A DNA stretch of 64,000 nt from NCBI RefSeq assembly GCF_036711975.1, contig NC_091966.1:9679501-9743500 (forward strand), in the 5' to 3' direction. The position numbers were made by a program, and so were the translations under genes. This DNA is from Onthophagus taurus. Lineage: Eukaryota > Arthropoda > Insecta > Coleoptera > Scarabaeidae. The notes under the pieces were generated by a model. The model was not told the DNA's origin. It did no database searches and saw nothing but the letters and a program-made list of their open reading frames with translations. Positions 47,071-59,800 of this stretch are shown here, one piece after another. The first letter of the stretch is position 1; every line of letters begins with the position of its first letter.

Positions 47071-47242
47071 TATTTTTTGTGAGATAACGGAGTTATCCTT
47101 GGATTTCAAACTAAAACACACCTCTACATTACAACATTACACAGCAAAATTCGCGCTACTTTGGAAATTGGAAAAAAGCAACTATTTAAAAAAAAATATG
47201 TTTAATTAATTTATGTTTTTAAACCTTACAATTAAACCAATT

Positions 47243-48560
47243 TTAATTTACATTTTTTCTATAAATAGTTCGACCATTCCAAGGTTGTCGATTTCTAATA
47301 TTAAGTTTGAGACTTGGATACTTTTTATATAACATTCGAAATCTTCGAAGTTGATCGGTATTAACAGGCTGTGATTGCGAAGATATTATCCACGTAACGA
47401 CTTCTGCACATGGTGGATAAGTTATTGAACCTTCATATAAAAAATAACTATCAAAGCTGGACATTAACCAACTTATTGGGAACGGTGCAATTTTGAAACG
47501 TTTATATTTCGGATGAATTGAAAATGAAGGCACGTGGAAGGCGATTAGTTCTAATCCTGCTGTGCCTTTTTTATTATTAAGCTAGATTTTAAAAATTATT
47601 AAAGTAAGCTTAAATTTTTTTTTTTAAACGTTACCTTGAATAATGTCGAATAAATAAAAATTCCATTCTCATGCTTCAGACTTTCTTCAAAGTTTTTATA
47701 CTCTTTTTTTATATGAACTAATTGTATCTCCATGCTGTAAGTTTCATCATCAATTGTATGCTCGGAACCTTCGATAAATTCACCCCAATGAAGGACAATA
47801 TGATTTATTTTATAAGTTCCATTTAATATGTTACCTTGAACGCTTGGTATTGATTTTTTACCATAATTAAGAGCAATATGTACTGGAATATGCCGTTAAA
47901 AAAAGTATGACTCTCCAACCTTGTTACATAAATAATAATTTTTCTTACATGAATTGCTTTTTACAATGAGATGCATTTTTTTTGGATAACTATAATAATT
48001 TTCTGAGAAATGAATGTTTTTAGACCAACTCAACTTTTTCGTTTTGCTGGAATTTATTTTTATTGGTGATTGTCTTCTTCCGTAGCATGTTCCGGATGTT
48101 TCTCTATGATGGCTTTCTCCTAAATATTGTTTTAAACCATAGTAAGTATCCTACCTTGATAAATTATTATGTAAACCAACTCACTTTTTACGTCCTTATT
48201 TTCTAAATAGTTTACGATTTTCTTTCCATGCTGGTGACTTTTTACAAGGACTTTTTTGTGTTTTGAATCAACACAAAGATACACTAAAAAATGTTTATTA
48301 TTATTGAGTGAATTACTATTTAATACAGATATCACAATTTTATATACATAAATTATTACGATATTATTATTTATAATTATAAAGATTGTTTGATGGGTTG
48401 GGTTGCTTCAATTATTTGGGAAATCCGAAAATGTCACTTTATCTTCACAATTTACTTGATTTAGATTAACAATTTAAACAAGAGATTAAGAATCTATGAC
48501 AATATAAAAAAAATTATACTTACAAAATAAATAAATTAAAAGTCTTCGCAGTAAAATCAT
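47243..48560 (-). CDS. Alpha-carbonic-anhydrase-related protein, zinc site lost
   Basis: An alpha-carbonic anhydrase fold protein, predicted secreted. Five exons in transcript order: 48560-48524, 48283-48155, 48119-47949, 47882-47635 and 47581-47243. Phases 1,1,1,0 fit and give 307 residues, normal for the family. Exon 1 plus the start of exon 2 encode a signal peptide (MILLRRLLIYLFLYLCVDS). Family marks are CYGRRQSPIKI, ILNGTYKINHIVLHWGEF, GSEHTIDDETYSMEIQLVH, AGLELIAFHV and YEGSITYPPCAEVVTWII. Against human CA2, His94 aligns with Val (IVLHWG) and His119 with Gln (MEIQLVH); His96, Glu106 and Thr199 are kept and Thr200 is Tyr. Two of three zinc ligands are lost, so CO2 hydration is not expected. 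Exons 1 and 2 are the least certain. The frame is intact, which argues against a pseudogene. Confidence 0.85.
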
Positions 48561-50161
48561 AACAATAAATCTACTAGCAAAATAATAAATTACTTAAAGA
48601 ATAAATTTTACAATGATTTTATTCTTCAATTAAGTGAACAAAATTCAATTTTCGAAATTAATAAATATTTGTGCAGTGAACGGTAATTGAAGAATAGTAA
48701 TTTTTAAATTTAATCTTTGATTCATGTATTACTTCTGTATGTTACTTCTGTTTCATGTTCTACAAATAACAATGAACTGAGACCACTACTTCACAAATAC
48801 TACGAACTGCGTAGATAACACTTTATAACATTTAATATAATATTAATGTTTTCACCGTAAAACTATTTTAACGATAGTACAATTTCCTTTGGCATTGGTT
48901 TAACATAGTTTCAATATTAATTAGTGTAAAAAGTACCGGTATTTACTATTTCTTTGTTTTGAAAATAACGTAAACTTTTTATAAAGTATATTGTAGAAAT
49001 AACCAAAACATGTTTGTAAAATAGGAGATTGAATATTTCATTTATAAGTAAGTAAGTGGGTTGATCAGCATACCAGAATCGTTATCTATCTTCTTGTATA
49101 TTATTTAAAAAGCGCCCACCCTCATTTGAGGCTTATTTCTTCTTATTGTCTCAATATAGATAAGATGTTTGCTTCTCAGCTCTTCAACCTAATCAATTAA
49201 TCGGCGCAAGGCTACGTACATCGCTCGCTTTCAGGTTTTGAGTCTTTGTCGTCTAGATCTTGATGCATGGACATGGAATATGGATGATATTTCTGTAATT
49301 TCAGCATTTTCCAGACACTGATACGATATTTCTCCGACACTCGCATGTTTATTATGAGAGATAAGTAACTTAATGAGAATTAGATTCCTAAGCGAATTGT
49401 AAGGTTGAAATTTGTAAGGAAGGTAATTTCAAAAATTATTATTTTTAATTATAAATGTGCAATAAAACTTCATTGAAACGTTCCATTTGTAAGTCACGTG
49501 TCCGACCTTAAAAATAATTCTTCCTGTCCGCACCTTAATACACTTAACACATTAATAAGGGATGAAGGATTATGTGTCTTTAGGTATCAAATTACCTTCC
49601 GACGTATAACATTTGGTTTCTATCATTCGCCTTTACGACTTCCCTATTTCTATCCGTTCAACCAAAAATTTAAAAAATACCAAGAATTTTTATTGTTACT
49701 TAACTATTACTTTTAACAATTTATACAAGAAATTTTAGTAACTCTTCTCAAAATTTTTGTTTACGTATTATATCAGACCTTCGAAGACCTTTAAAACAAA
49801 AATAACTAAATACATGTATTATATTTGTTTTGTTAGGATTAAGAGGGTTGCTCTTCCTAAAAACTGTGAAAAAATACTACTCATTGTACACAAAACACAA
49901 TAAATAAAGTCATTGGGTATGTTTAAAAATAAACACGAAATGAGAAGGAGGGTTTCCCTTTTAAAAGATTCCTCTCCCTCGCGATTGGTTGGGAACGATG
50001 ATCCTAGCAATAAATTTCAGGCGGTCCCAATGTGATCCAACCTCTTTCGCCAAAATAGAAAACCTCGCCTTTCACAACTTCAAAATCATCGCTTCAGTTT
50101 CAGTTTTTCAATGAACGTCAAAAGTTAAATACCAATTTTTTTAAATTATTGTGAATAAGTT
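48561..50161. other. Intergenic region between the CA-related gene and HLH54F
   Basis: Divergent spacer of 1.6 kb. It is AT-rich to about 49,980; open frames such as the one at 49,498-49,716 have no recognisable product. The last 180 bp (49,980-50,161) are GC-richer and probably carry the leader and promoter of the bHLH gene. No transposon ends were identified. Confidence 0.45.
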
Positions 50162-53100
50162 ATGCCACGGAAACGTCGAATAAGTGATGCAATCGATTCG
50201 GATGATGATTTAGATGATTCAAAACATCCACAAAGGAACGCTGCAAACGCAAGGGAACGAGCAAGAATGAGGGTCTTAAGTAAAGCTTTTTGTCGATTGA
50301 AAACGACTTTACCATGGGTTCCTGCGGATACAAAACTTTCAAAATTAGATACTTTACGTTTAGCAACTAGCTATATTGCTTATTTAAGAGCGGTACTTAT
50401 GGATCAACCAGTAAATACCGATCAAGTTCATAAACATCCATTAGCTTTGGTAAGTTTGTTATTAAGAAAATATTTTCTTCGCTGTAAAAAAATATTACTA
50501 TTGTTTCTAGTATAAGATTAATTAGTGCAACTCTTATTTATTAAAATATTCTTCTTAATACTTCTTCTTCCACACAAAAAACGTCATCATCATATCGATA
50601 ACATTTTTATTATCTCGCATATACGAAGTATATAAATAGAAAGTATTGTGATTCTGCAAAAGCAAATACGACCTCGAGATCTTGATGGATCTCTACGGTT
50701 TTAAATCCACCAAATCCATTTTAACTATATTTAGCATTGTATCAACTTTAAGCTTACATCCGTCAATCGGAACTAACACTTAATCTGAACACATGTCGAT
50801 CTTGTTCCATAGAGATGTTCCATAAGTAACTATCTGACTTTAGAACATCATTTATCATATAAGAAAAGTTAATGCTAAAAATACAAATACACGCATATTC
50901 TAAGAATTGATTCTTCTAAAAAACACTTTTTCAACCAGTTCTTGAGGTACAAAATTAGTGCAATATCCTGTTGGATAAATTCTGTCGTAATGTACAATTC
51001 CAAGATTGTCAAACTAAAAATAATCAAGCTGTTGCAACTAAATAACATTTAAAAACCACAAATGATAAATTTAGCTTGAAACGTGTTGTGTCCATACGGT
51101 TTTTGTAGAAAAGAAAAGGAAAACGTCGGTTAAATAAACGGATGAAGTGGCGCCGTTTCGATGCGATTGATAAACAACTAGAGAGGAAGACAAATGTTTC
51201 CATCTGGTGAGATATTTTTCTAATTTTTTAAGAATCATATCTTTTTCTTTTAAACTTAGGTAATAAATCCTAAAATTAGGAAGTTAGTCTCTTACAGACT
51301 ATCGGATCATGAAATATATATCATACAAAATCAATATGTATCATTCAACCACCTATGCGAAGTTAGCCCCCAATTAGAGGAGATTTTATATGCATAGTAT
51401 TTTGATTATAACAAGAGAATCTCTCAATAATCCTTAACCTTAATCCTTAACCTTCGTACTGGTTAAGGATTAAGCTTTCGAATGAGATATTGTTCGCTAA
51501 AAATCGATTGAGAGATTCTGGAAGTGAAAACGCTAAATATTGTGAAAGCACACGAAAATAACACAAAAATTACCTTTCTTAGATGGTTATAACTCGTAAA
51601 TGATGTATTTGATTATCAAGTTCTACACGTCATTCAATTCGCCATAGTTTCTTCTATCGAAATCACAAAATGCCTAATCTCAATTATTTCCCGTTAACCT
51701 TGTACAGCCTTCAGAACACTATGTCCTGAGGGCCCGAAAGTCTAGTCCCGAATAAGACAAAAATAATTTAGATTAAATTGACTATAACTAAAGAACGGTT
51801 TGACGAATTTTAATGTTTTATATCTCAATTAAAAACTTGGGTCTGGTAGAATGCGAATGACGAAATGTCCGATTCGAAATATTTAACAACTTTGATTAAA
51901 ATACTAACTAATCAAACACTTAAATTATCTCCTTTATTAATTAATCAAGTTTAGTCATCAAGATATTGATCGAATGTATGATTCATAATGAACACGAAGG
52001 TGGAAATGCCCGATCTCAAAGTTCGCTACAACTTTAATATTAAAAGTCTTTTTCTAAAACGTTCCGAATCCCGTGCTTTACCAACAATGAGATATAAAAC
52101 CATGATCTCATCTAATTTATATTCCTATTCGAACTTTTCTCGATGTTTATCTATCTGTGAGCAAAAGTGTAAAACAACAATATTGTTAAGAATAAAGTTT
52201 GTTGTATTAAAACTTTTCGTTCCGAATTGCGCTATTCTTGTGCTCCTCAACAAAATGTGAAACCACGATTTCATCTAATTTTCACCTTTCCGAACTTATC
52301 CCGATATTGATGCATCTTAGAGAAAAAGTATAAAATAATATTGTTGAGAATAAACTTTGCTACAACTCTTATACAAAAACTTATTTTCTAAAACGTTCCG
52401 AATCCATACGAGAATTTCTTCGTGATTTTACACCTCATTTTTTCTTATACTTATAATCATCAAACTATTAATTTAATTAATCTCGGCGTTTATTACTATA
52501 TTTTCTCTTTATATTATTTATCTTTATATATACTTTGTATACATATACCAAAAATTGAGATAATATCAAATTTGGCTATTAAAATAAGAATAAAACAAAC
52601 ATTATCATTAAGTATGAAATTAGTACGTTAAATAATAAAGTATGTAATAAAGTATTGAATGTAATACAGTAATTCTATGCAATTGTATGCATACAATCAG
52701 TACGTTACATTGAATTATTGTAAAAGCCACAATTACATATTTTTATAAGATATGTTTGTGGTTCTTCTCCACAAGGTACTGTTGGATCAAAAAAACTAGA
52801 TAATTGTTACCATATTTTCAACAGAGATGTTACTATGTAGAAGCAAGACAAAAGAAGTAATTTCCATTTTTAATTTGTTTTGGTTTGGCTCTGTATCTGA
52901 TTTTGGTATTAGATCAGTTGGTGTACCAATAGATCTCATGGTCTAAGGCCTAAGGTGTATTGTTTATAGTGATTATTACTTTCGTAGTTATTAAGGTCTT
53001 TTGGTTGAGATGACAAAGATTTCCAAAACAAATGTTATATTTCAAGCCACCATTGTACGCTAATCTATGGTGTTTAATTTCCAAAAAATATGCTGCATGT

Positions 53101-54852
53101 CATCTAGTACACAAAATTCCCTCACCTCATTAATGATTGCTTCTTTAACCATCTTTTTAATTAAAATAAAAATTAATTCTGACACAAATTAACTAAGGTT
53201 GAAAACTTAGGACTTTGGAAAACTCAAACTGATGAAATGAACAGCTTAGAATTCAACCTGACAAATAGAAAATTGAAGCGTACAATTATATAGAGAAGGG
53301 TGAAGACCAGAAAACTCGATCTTGACGTTGATCTCTTCGCTCTCACGGAGAAGATTACGCGGTTTGATCTTGACGTTGAATGTTTTTTAAGGTTGAGGTC
53401 ATGGTTATTAACTCTCCATCCTCGAAGAGATTCCAGGTCAGGGTCACTGCATACAAGATGTTCTTTTTGACTTACTCAAGCTTTGCAAAACTCTATGTAA
53501 ATGTATACTGCTGACGTCATGTGCCGTTTTATATCGTTAGACTACGGTATGGTATAATAGCAACATGCTTTCTTTAAAAACATCCAAATGTTAAGTAGTT
53601 TCATTTGCGGGTAAATGTGAATACATAAATATAAATAATAATCTGATCGACCATAATTATATGTTGAACAACCATCACTTACATCGTGTTAAAGAGATTA
53701 AGGTAATGAGCGGCGTAATTTGATATTGGATATACCATTTTTTTTCTCCACATTTATAAAGACTTTGTTGACTCGCCCTGACAAGGTTTCTTAGCTACTG
53801 AGCAACTGTGGTATTGCTCAGTTGTATGGTCTTCTTCGTAAATAATTGACATCACTTTGATTAGAAATATAGATAGAAGATTTCGTTCAGTACTTCTTCT
53901 TCTTCTTAATCGGAGTTGCTCTCCAGAGCATTTCTCCATTCATCCCTGTTCTCAACCACCTTGAATGTACGCGCTAGACTTTGATGACCAGGCTTCCCGT
54001 CTACTTGAGGGTGGTGCCACAGTCCACGCGACCCTTACGGTCGATCCGATACCTTACGGGGGAAGCCATTATCCCATCCCTACCTTCTAATTAAACCTAC
54101 AATCTCCGTCCTAAGACCCCTTATCCACGCATAAGGAACTGGAGCCCCTTTGCGTTTACCATGCCACAAGAACATTCATGAATTTTGATTTTGGTGACGT
54201 TGAGTATTTACATTATCTTAATTATAGTTATTGTTCTCTACTTGGAGCAAGTGCTATGACGAATTCCAGTCACTGAAAAATAATTTAATGCATCTGTCTT
54301 CTATATGAATGGAGTTCTTTTGAGATCTTTTAAACATTGGCCTAAGCTTTCCAATATATTTTTTGATAGACGTATATGACAACGTTTTATAACTTCTGCT
54401 TCTGCAAGTTACCAGCACTTTTTGCATTTTCTTTTTTATATAGTTTGTTTAGTTTTATTTATTTATTATCCACTTATTATGTTATATTATGAAGTTAAAT
54501 AAATATAAATAAGTATAATTTGAATCATAGATTCCGTCTCAAAGCAGACGATATTATTCCGCACTTGTAGGCTTACTTATGATTTTTGAAAAAGTGTGTT
54601 TACATATGATATTGTCTTTATTTATATGAAATATGTTATATTAATTTTTTTTTTAATCTAATTTCTATTTAGACATGGCCGTTTAGTTTTCAAAGAAGTG
54701 ATTCACCAACAATAATGCAAGGAAATAACGTAGTTACTGACAGGGATACATCAAATAGCTGGGTTTCCATAGGAAATGAATCTTCCATGACCGGGATGCA
54801 AAATACGCCCTTAAATCCAACCAGAGAGAAGGACGTGTCGTATTACTACTAA
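50162..54852 (+). CDS. HLH54F: bHLH transcription factor, HLH54F / TCF21-musculin type
   Basis: Class II bHLH factors of the TCF21/MSC group bind E-boxes as heterodimers with E proteins; Drosophila HLH54F specifies the caudal visceral mesoderm. Two exons, 50162-50449 and 54673-54852, join in phase 0 to give 155 residues. The bHLH domain occupies about residues 22-77. The basic region is [20 protein letters not shown], with [20 protein letters not shown] and [15 protein letters not shown] completing the helices; these are nearly identical to vertebrate TCF21. After the intron the sequence resumes with TWPFSF, matching TWPFMV at the same place in TCF21, which supports the 4.2 kb intron. The Ser/Asp-rich N-terminus begins [17 protein letters not shown]. 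Orthology with HLH54F is inferred from the group signature. Poly(A) signal at 55,300. Confidence 0.93.
50450..52000. other. HLH54F intron, left part
   Basis: AT-rich intron sequence without an exon. It contains a fold-back hairpin (listed separately). Nothing else is recognised. Confidence 0.4.
51417..51518. repeat. Compound hairpin in the HLH54F intron
   Basis: An inner perfect 14 bp stem is formed by CTTAATCCTTAACC (51,439-51,452) and GGTTAAGGATTAAG (51,461-51,474) with an 8-base loop. An outer 12 bp stem is formed by GAATCTCTCAAT (51,417-51,428) and ATTGAGAGATTC (51,507-51,518). This looks like a small fold-back element, or possibly an RNA hairpin in the intron. Confidence 0.75.
52010..52405. 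repeat. Short tandem repeat, about 155-175 bp units
   Basis: Three successive copies are phased on ACGTTCCGAATCC or TCGTTCCGAATTG at about 52,060, 52,217 and 52,394. Between them CATCTAATTTATATTCC / CATCTAATTTTCACCTTTCC and ATATTGTTAAGAATAAAGTT / ATATTGTTGAGAATAAACTT are repeated. The copies are well diverged. No coding sense. Confidence 0.7.
53893..54175 (-). mobile_element. LINE 3' end on the minus strand with GAA-repeat tail
   Basis: A GC-rich block in an AT-rich intron. Read on the minus strand it ends [16 protein letters not shown] before a stop and then a GAAGAAGAAG tail (CTTCTTCTTCTT at 53,897-53,908). A terminal ORF piece followed by a short microsatellite is typical of a 5'-truncated LINE. 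The family differs in sequence from the GAA-tailed copies at 20.6 and 24.6 kb. The clade is not determined. Confidence 0.55.
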
Positions 54853-55890
54853 TTTGTTTGCGTAGAGAAGTTTGCGTCAAGGGTCGCCGCCGCACCTCCT
54901 TCAATTTTTTGTGTCTTCGTATCGGTATGTTTTCACAAGCCATTAACTAGGAAGGACGTTTCCTTTTACCCCGCTGACAGCTATTTTTACGCCTCTTTCA
55001 AAGCGAAATGCGACGACCTACGATGTCCAATTAGCATATATACAATTTTCGACAGGCCTAAATTCTACCACAATTTTTTTTGTATTTTCTTTGTATACTA
55101 ATGTTATTAAAAGAAAACAGGATGTTAAGTGAATGTGTTGACAAAATTTAATTTGATTTATTCCTATTTTCAGTACTAATTAATAAGAAACGTAGTGTTA
55201 AAATTTGCCAAAACATTTATGAAATGTACTGTATGTAAAATTTGATATAATCTTTTTTTTAATTTATTATTATCGTATAATGTATTTATGAAAGTCAAAA
55301 ATAAAATGATGTGTGATATTTATAATTTTTTTTTCGCTGTTAAACCTCTCCATGTTTACTTTGTAATAATATAGGAGGTTAAGAAAATAAAGGCATTCCT
55401 TTATTTTTATGTTTTATAAAAACTGCAAGGTTAAAAAATAAATATTTATTAAAGGTAAAAATTGTTCAAGGCCCCGTTTATAAACAATCTTCTATTTCAG
55501 AAAACAACTTAATTTGTTTAAATATTTAAAAAATTAAACAAATTTAAAAAAAACTTTTTAAATAAGTGATAAAAAATAATAAAGTTGATATACAAAAATT
55601 ATTGTCTAATATTGACAATTTAAAAGTGGCTGTCTTTTAAATTGCCATTTTTGTAATAACAAAAAGAAACAGACGTATTTTTAATTATAGAGTGTCTCCA
55701 CAACTTTCGAAAGTTTAGCTTAGCTGCATCAAAGTTTAGCTTCATAAAGTCATGAAAAATATTTAATATAAACTTTTTGCTCATTACTTTAGTCTCAATG
55801 ACATTGATCCAGTTTACTCGCAAATTTACTTAAATAAATCTTTAATCGCTGACGAGTAACAAGTAATATAAGTGTGAAAGCTTTCACGGA
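54853..55890. other. 3' flank of HLH54F
   Basis: 3' UTR and intergenic sequence, with an AATAAA at 55,300 and an extremely AT-rich stretch at 55,380-55,620. No gene is seen. Confidence 0.45.
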
Positions 55891-55892
55891 AG

Positions 55893-56169
55893 ATGTTAAT
55901 TGAACTAAACCTAGAACTAACACTATCACTAGAATTAACACTAGACATAGAACTAGAAACTTTCGGGATAAGCCGTTTGTCTTTTGAAAAAGTGTTAGGC
56001 GTTTCAGATGCCATGTTGGAACCTTCTTCAGAAACAAATTTGAAGTTTTCTGAAGAAGGTTGCAACATGGCATCCTAAACATCAAAAATTTGTTCAAAAG
56101 ACTCATTGCTTAACCTGACAACTTCTAGGTCTAGTGATAGTGTTAGTGTCAGTCCTAGTTGTTAATTAA
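55893..56169. repeat. Large imperfect palindrome between convergent genes
   Basis: An inner stem pairs GATGCCATGTTGGAACCTTC (56,008 onward) with GAAGGTTGCAACATGGCATC (ending 56,074), about 28 bp with one mismatch. An outer stem pairs TTAATTGAACTAAACCTAGA and ACTAACACTATCACTAGA (55,896-55,934) with the reverse complement near 56,124-56,169 (CTAGTGATAGTGTTAGTGTC then TTGTTAATTAAG). The intervening sequence is asymmetric. It looks like a fold-back MITE; no target duplication was identified. Confidence 0.75.
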
Positions 56170-56810
56170 GATTTTGACGATTTTCACAATTTAAAACTGT
56201 TAAAAGAATTTTTAATTTAAGATATTTTTAATACGACAGTGTGAAGACACCACGATTACAAATTTTGATTCTTTGAAGACACAATGGCTGTTGTAACCTT
56301 CAAAGTTTGATTTTAAACAATTTTAGTTTTGGATGTATGTAAGTGTACGCTATCTTTGAATTCTTCAATTGGTCTCATCTTTTGTATTTATGATTGTTTT
56401 ATAGTCCGCAAATATTCATTTTATTTATTACAATAGGAGTTTTCTTCTAATACTTATACAAATATTTAAAGCCTAACACGTACAGCAGTAATTTTGTATA
56501 TATACATTTTTTAGGTTATCATCGCTTAAGTGTAATGTTGATTTAATTATAAAATTTCTATAAAAAAACTTAATTAATTACAAGGGCAAGAACAAGCCAG
56601 GTCCATTTTTATGCAAATTTATGTAATATCATAATTATTAATTAAATTTGTCGTAAAATTGGGCTTGGTCTATTTCCGTGTTAGACCCTTCATTTAAAGA
56701 AATAAATACGAAAATCCCGTGAAAATATGGCTGGTATTTTCTAGGATTTTTAAATTAAATAGTTTTTAAACTAACCATTCAAATGTTGTTTGAAGCTTTT
56801 TATTTGGCGG

Positions 56811-59800
56811 TCACACTTCGGCCCCTCCACAATAAGTTAATGTACTGTTTTCTGATGAATGTTCCGGTTTCCACATCATTTTCCATCGCTATAAGAAAAA
56901 AAATTTTTTTTTTCACATATTACACCCTGGTTAGAAGTGTAACAAGCAAACTTGACACAGTTTACGATACGAGTAGTTAAAATATTTTTAGTTACCTGTA
57001 ATACACTTCCTGGTGTTATTATAAACTTGTATACAATATAAGCAGGAATACAAATGATGGAAGAAGCAGTTAAAGCCCAACCGACTTTAAAACTCCATTC
57101 GGGATATTCGACTCCTGATCCTAACATTTCGTGGTGACTTAAAAGGGAGAAGATAAAAATAACGAGAATGAAGATTGGGCTAATGTAATTCCAGCATATT
57201 CTCCAAAACAAACCGGGGCGATGTCCGATCATCTTCTCAATATCTCTTGCAAAATTGTCCGTTCCATATATCCAACATACTCCAGCAGCTTCCACAAAAA
57301 CCACAAACAATATCGCCAAACCTGGACCGTAAACGTTTAACATATTTACTAAATACACTCCACCCTAAAAATGTTCCTAGGTAGAATAAAAAATTCTTTT
57401 TTTGCTAAAATTATAATTTAGAACAATGACCAAATGTAGTAAAATGTAAAATATTGAATTTCGTCACTTATGAAATGAAGAGAATTTTTTAAACAACATT
57501 AGAGGTCATTGTTAGAAATTATCATGTTGTTTTCTTTTAATATTGTCTATTTACATAAGTAGTTGTAGGAAGTCCACAAATATAAATTCCCAAAAGTAAA
57601 ACACCAACAAAAATTTCTCTGTGTCGTCCTAAAAACTTTGGATATTCATCGCATAATGCAGTAATCATCGCTTCAAGTCCACCGAAAGTGCTATCCAATC
57701 CCAAGGTAATCAACATTAAAAAGAAAATTATCGCCCAAAAATTCGATCCGGTCATTGTAGCTATAGCTTCCGGGTAAACGACAAAAACCAAACCGGGACC
57801 TTCTATACCAACATCTTCTATAGATTTATTCTGTTCTTTCGCCATATAACCAAGTACAGAAAATATAACAAAACCCGCCAAAAAACTTGTTAAACAGTTA
57901 ATCGTACTAGTTAAAATAGCATCTCGGTAACAGTTATTATGGAATTGATTGTAACTGGAAAGTGCTAGAAGCGTTCCGAATCCTGGTCCAAGAGAAAAGA
58001 AGATTTGCGATGCAGCGTCTATCCAGACTTTTGATTTCAGTAGTTGGTGCCATTGGGGTTTTAAATAATATCGGATTCCCTCTTCTGCTCCCGGAAGTGT
58101 CACTCCGCGAACTAATAAGATTATTAGAACTACGTATGGTGCTAGAGCAGTTATCCAAACTGCTTTTCCAGTACTTTTTACACCTTTCCACAGTGAAAAA
58201 TAAACAAGAATGAACACTGCGAAGACGCAAACTGCTAAAGCTGGTTTTATTGGTCCAATTCTATCCAAACCCATTGAGTTCTGCTGTTCTAAGACTTCAC
58301 GTCTGAAATTTGAAAAAAGATTATTATAATTTTCAGAATATTTTTTTAAGTTTAAATATCATTTCAATGTGTAAGTTCTATATTATTGACTTGTATTACA
58401 ATTTATTCTAATCAAGTTGTATGATATTGGTGCTTGTATATAAGTTGTTTACAACAACATATTAAATATAATGTTTATTTTTTGGTTTGTAAAGTTTAGA
58501 ACCCCATGTTTATAAAAAAACTTATTATTTTGACATGTACTATATCTTGACAACCTTTACTTACTCAAAAAATTCCTTAGCTGGGCTTGTTGCATTCCCT
58601 ATTTGTTCCTTAACAGATCTACAAGTAGGAGTGTTCCATGGATTTCCACAGCTTGTCCAAGGTAATGTTGATTGAAATGAAGCTATTAAATAATAAACAG
58701 CCCATCCTATTATTGTATTGTAATACATTCCCATATAAAGATCAATTAGACAAATTGCATAACCAACACCTAAAATTAAAAAAAGAAAACGTGAAAAGTA
58801 AAATTATTGTGATAAAAATTGCGATGCTAAACATTTTATTAGTGTATCATATTGTTTCAACTTATTTCCGACCACAGTCCCAAGCTTGTAGATGGCAGTA
58901 TAAAGGTTTTTGTGACTCGTTGCTGTATATATCTTGTAGCTTAGCCGAAAGCAACGATCAAGTATGGAAAAGAGGAAGTTGATAGACTCGGTTGTTTCCT
59001 CGGCGTCTGTAAAGCGTGAAGCAGGGTAATTGGAGATTAAATAACATGTACAGAAGTTGACAAGAATGCAGAGACAAATATTGCTATGAATCACCGGTGC
59101 ATACAGAACTGTCTCCTCGGAAGCACTATTAGTAATAGCAAACTCACCCCCAATTGAATTAATGGCTAAAAAGAGAATGTCCACGTGGACAGCAAAAAAG
59201 GAATGGACTGCCATACAGGAGAGGAAATAATGGAGAAGTGGAGCAAACGATGCGCTAAGGACACGGGAAAGGTTCGTTGGATGAAAAGAATAATCCCCGA
59301 AATAACAACATGGATAACTCGTCGTTGTGGGGAATCAAATTTCTGAACGGACATGGTTGCTTCAGAGCCTATCTCTGTATACCCAAGAGAAGTAGCAACG
59401 AAACGTGGAACACATTTCTTTTTATTGTATAAAGAGGAGGGACAGACGAAAGGAAATCTGGGAGAAATTGGGAATCACTCTAATGCCAGAAATCTGTATT
59501 ACCACCTTATTGGATAGTGAAGAGAAGTGGAAAACCGTGGAAGAATTCGTGAGGGAGGTCGTAATAATGACGGAAATGGAGGAGAGGTTATTGCAGAACG
59601 ATGGGACAGCTATGCTAGATGGCGGTGGAGAGGAAGAGGGAGATTTCTTAATAAAGACCCTGCTCCCCAGGTGCGGTATGAGATTTTTAGCAAATATAAA
59701 CATGTAATAGTTATGTTTTTTCTTTTGCAATGAGAGCAACGCAATGCTGCCGTGTGAAATGGGATTGCATGTGATAAGTGATAAGTCTCCTGGCGGTGAA

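Noticed and set aside
47881-47950. In-frame stop codon in the carbonic-anhydrase-related gene
   Set aside because: The stop lies in a short intron with good donor (GTAAGA) and acceptor (TTCCAG) sites; splicing it out keeps the phase, so there is no reason to call a pseudogene.
48132-48335. A minus-strand start at 48,335 as the beginning of the CA-related protein
   Set aside because: It needs a non-ATG start. The model with a signal-peptide exon at 48,524-48,560 and an acceptor at 48,284 fits all phases.
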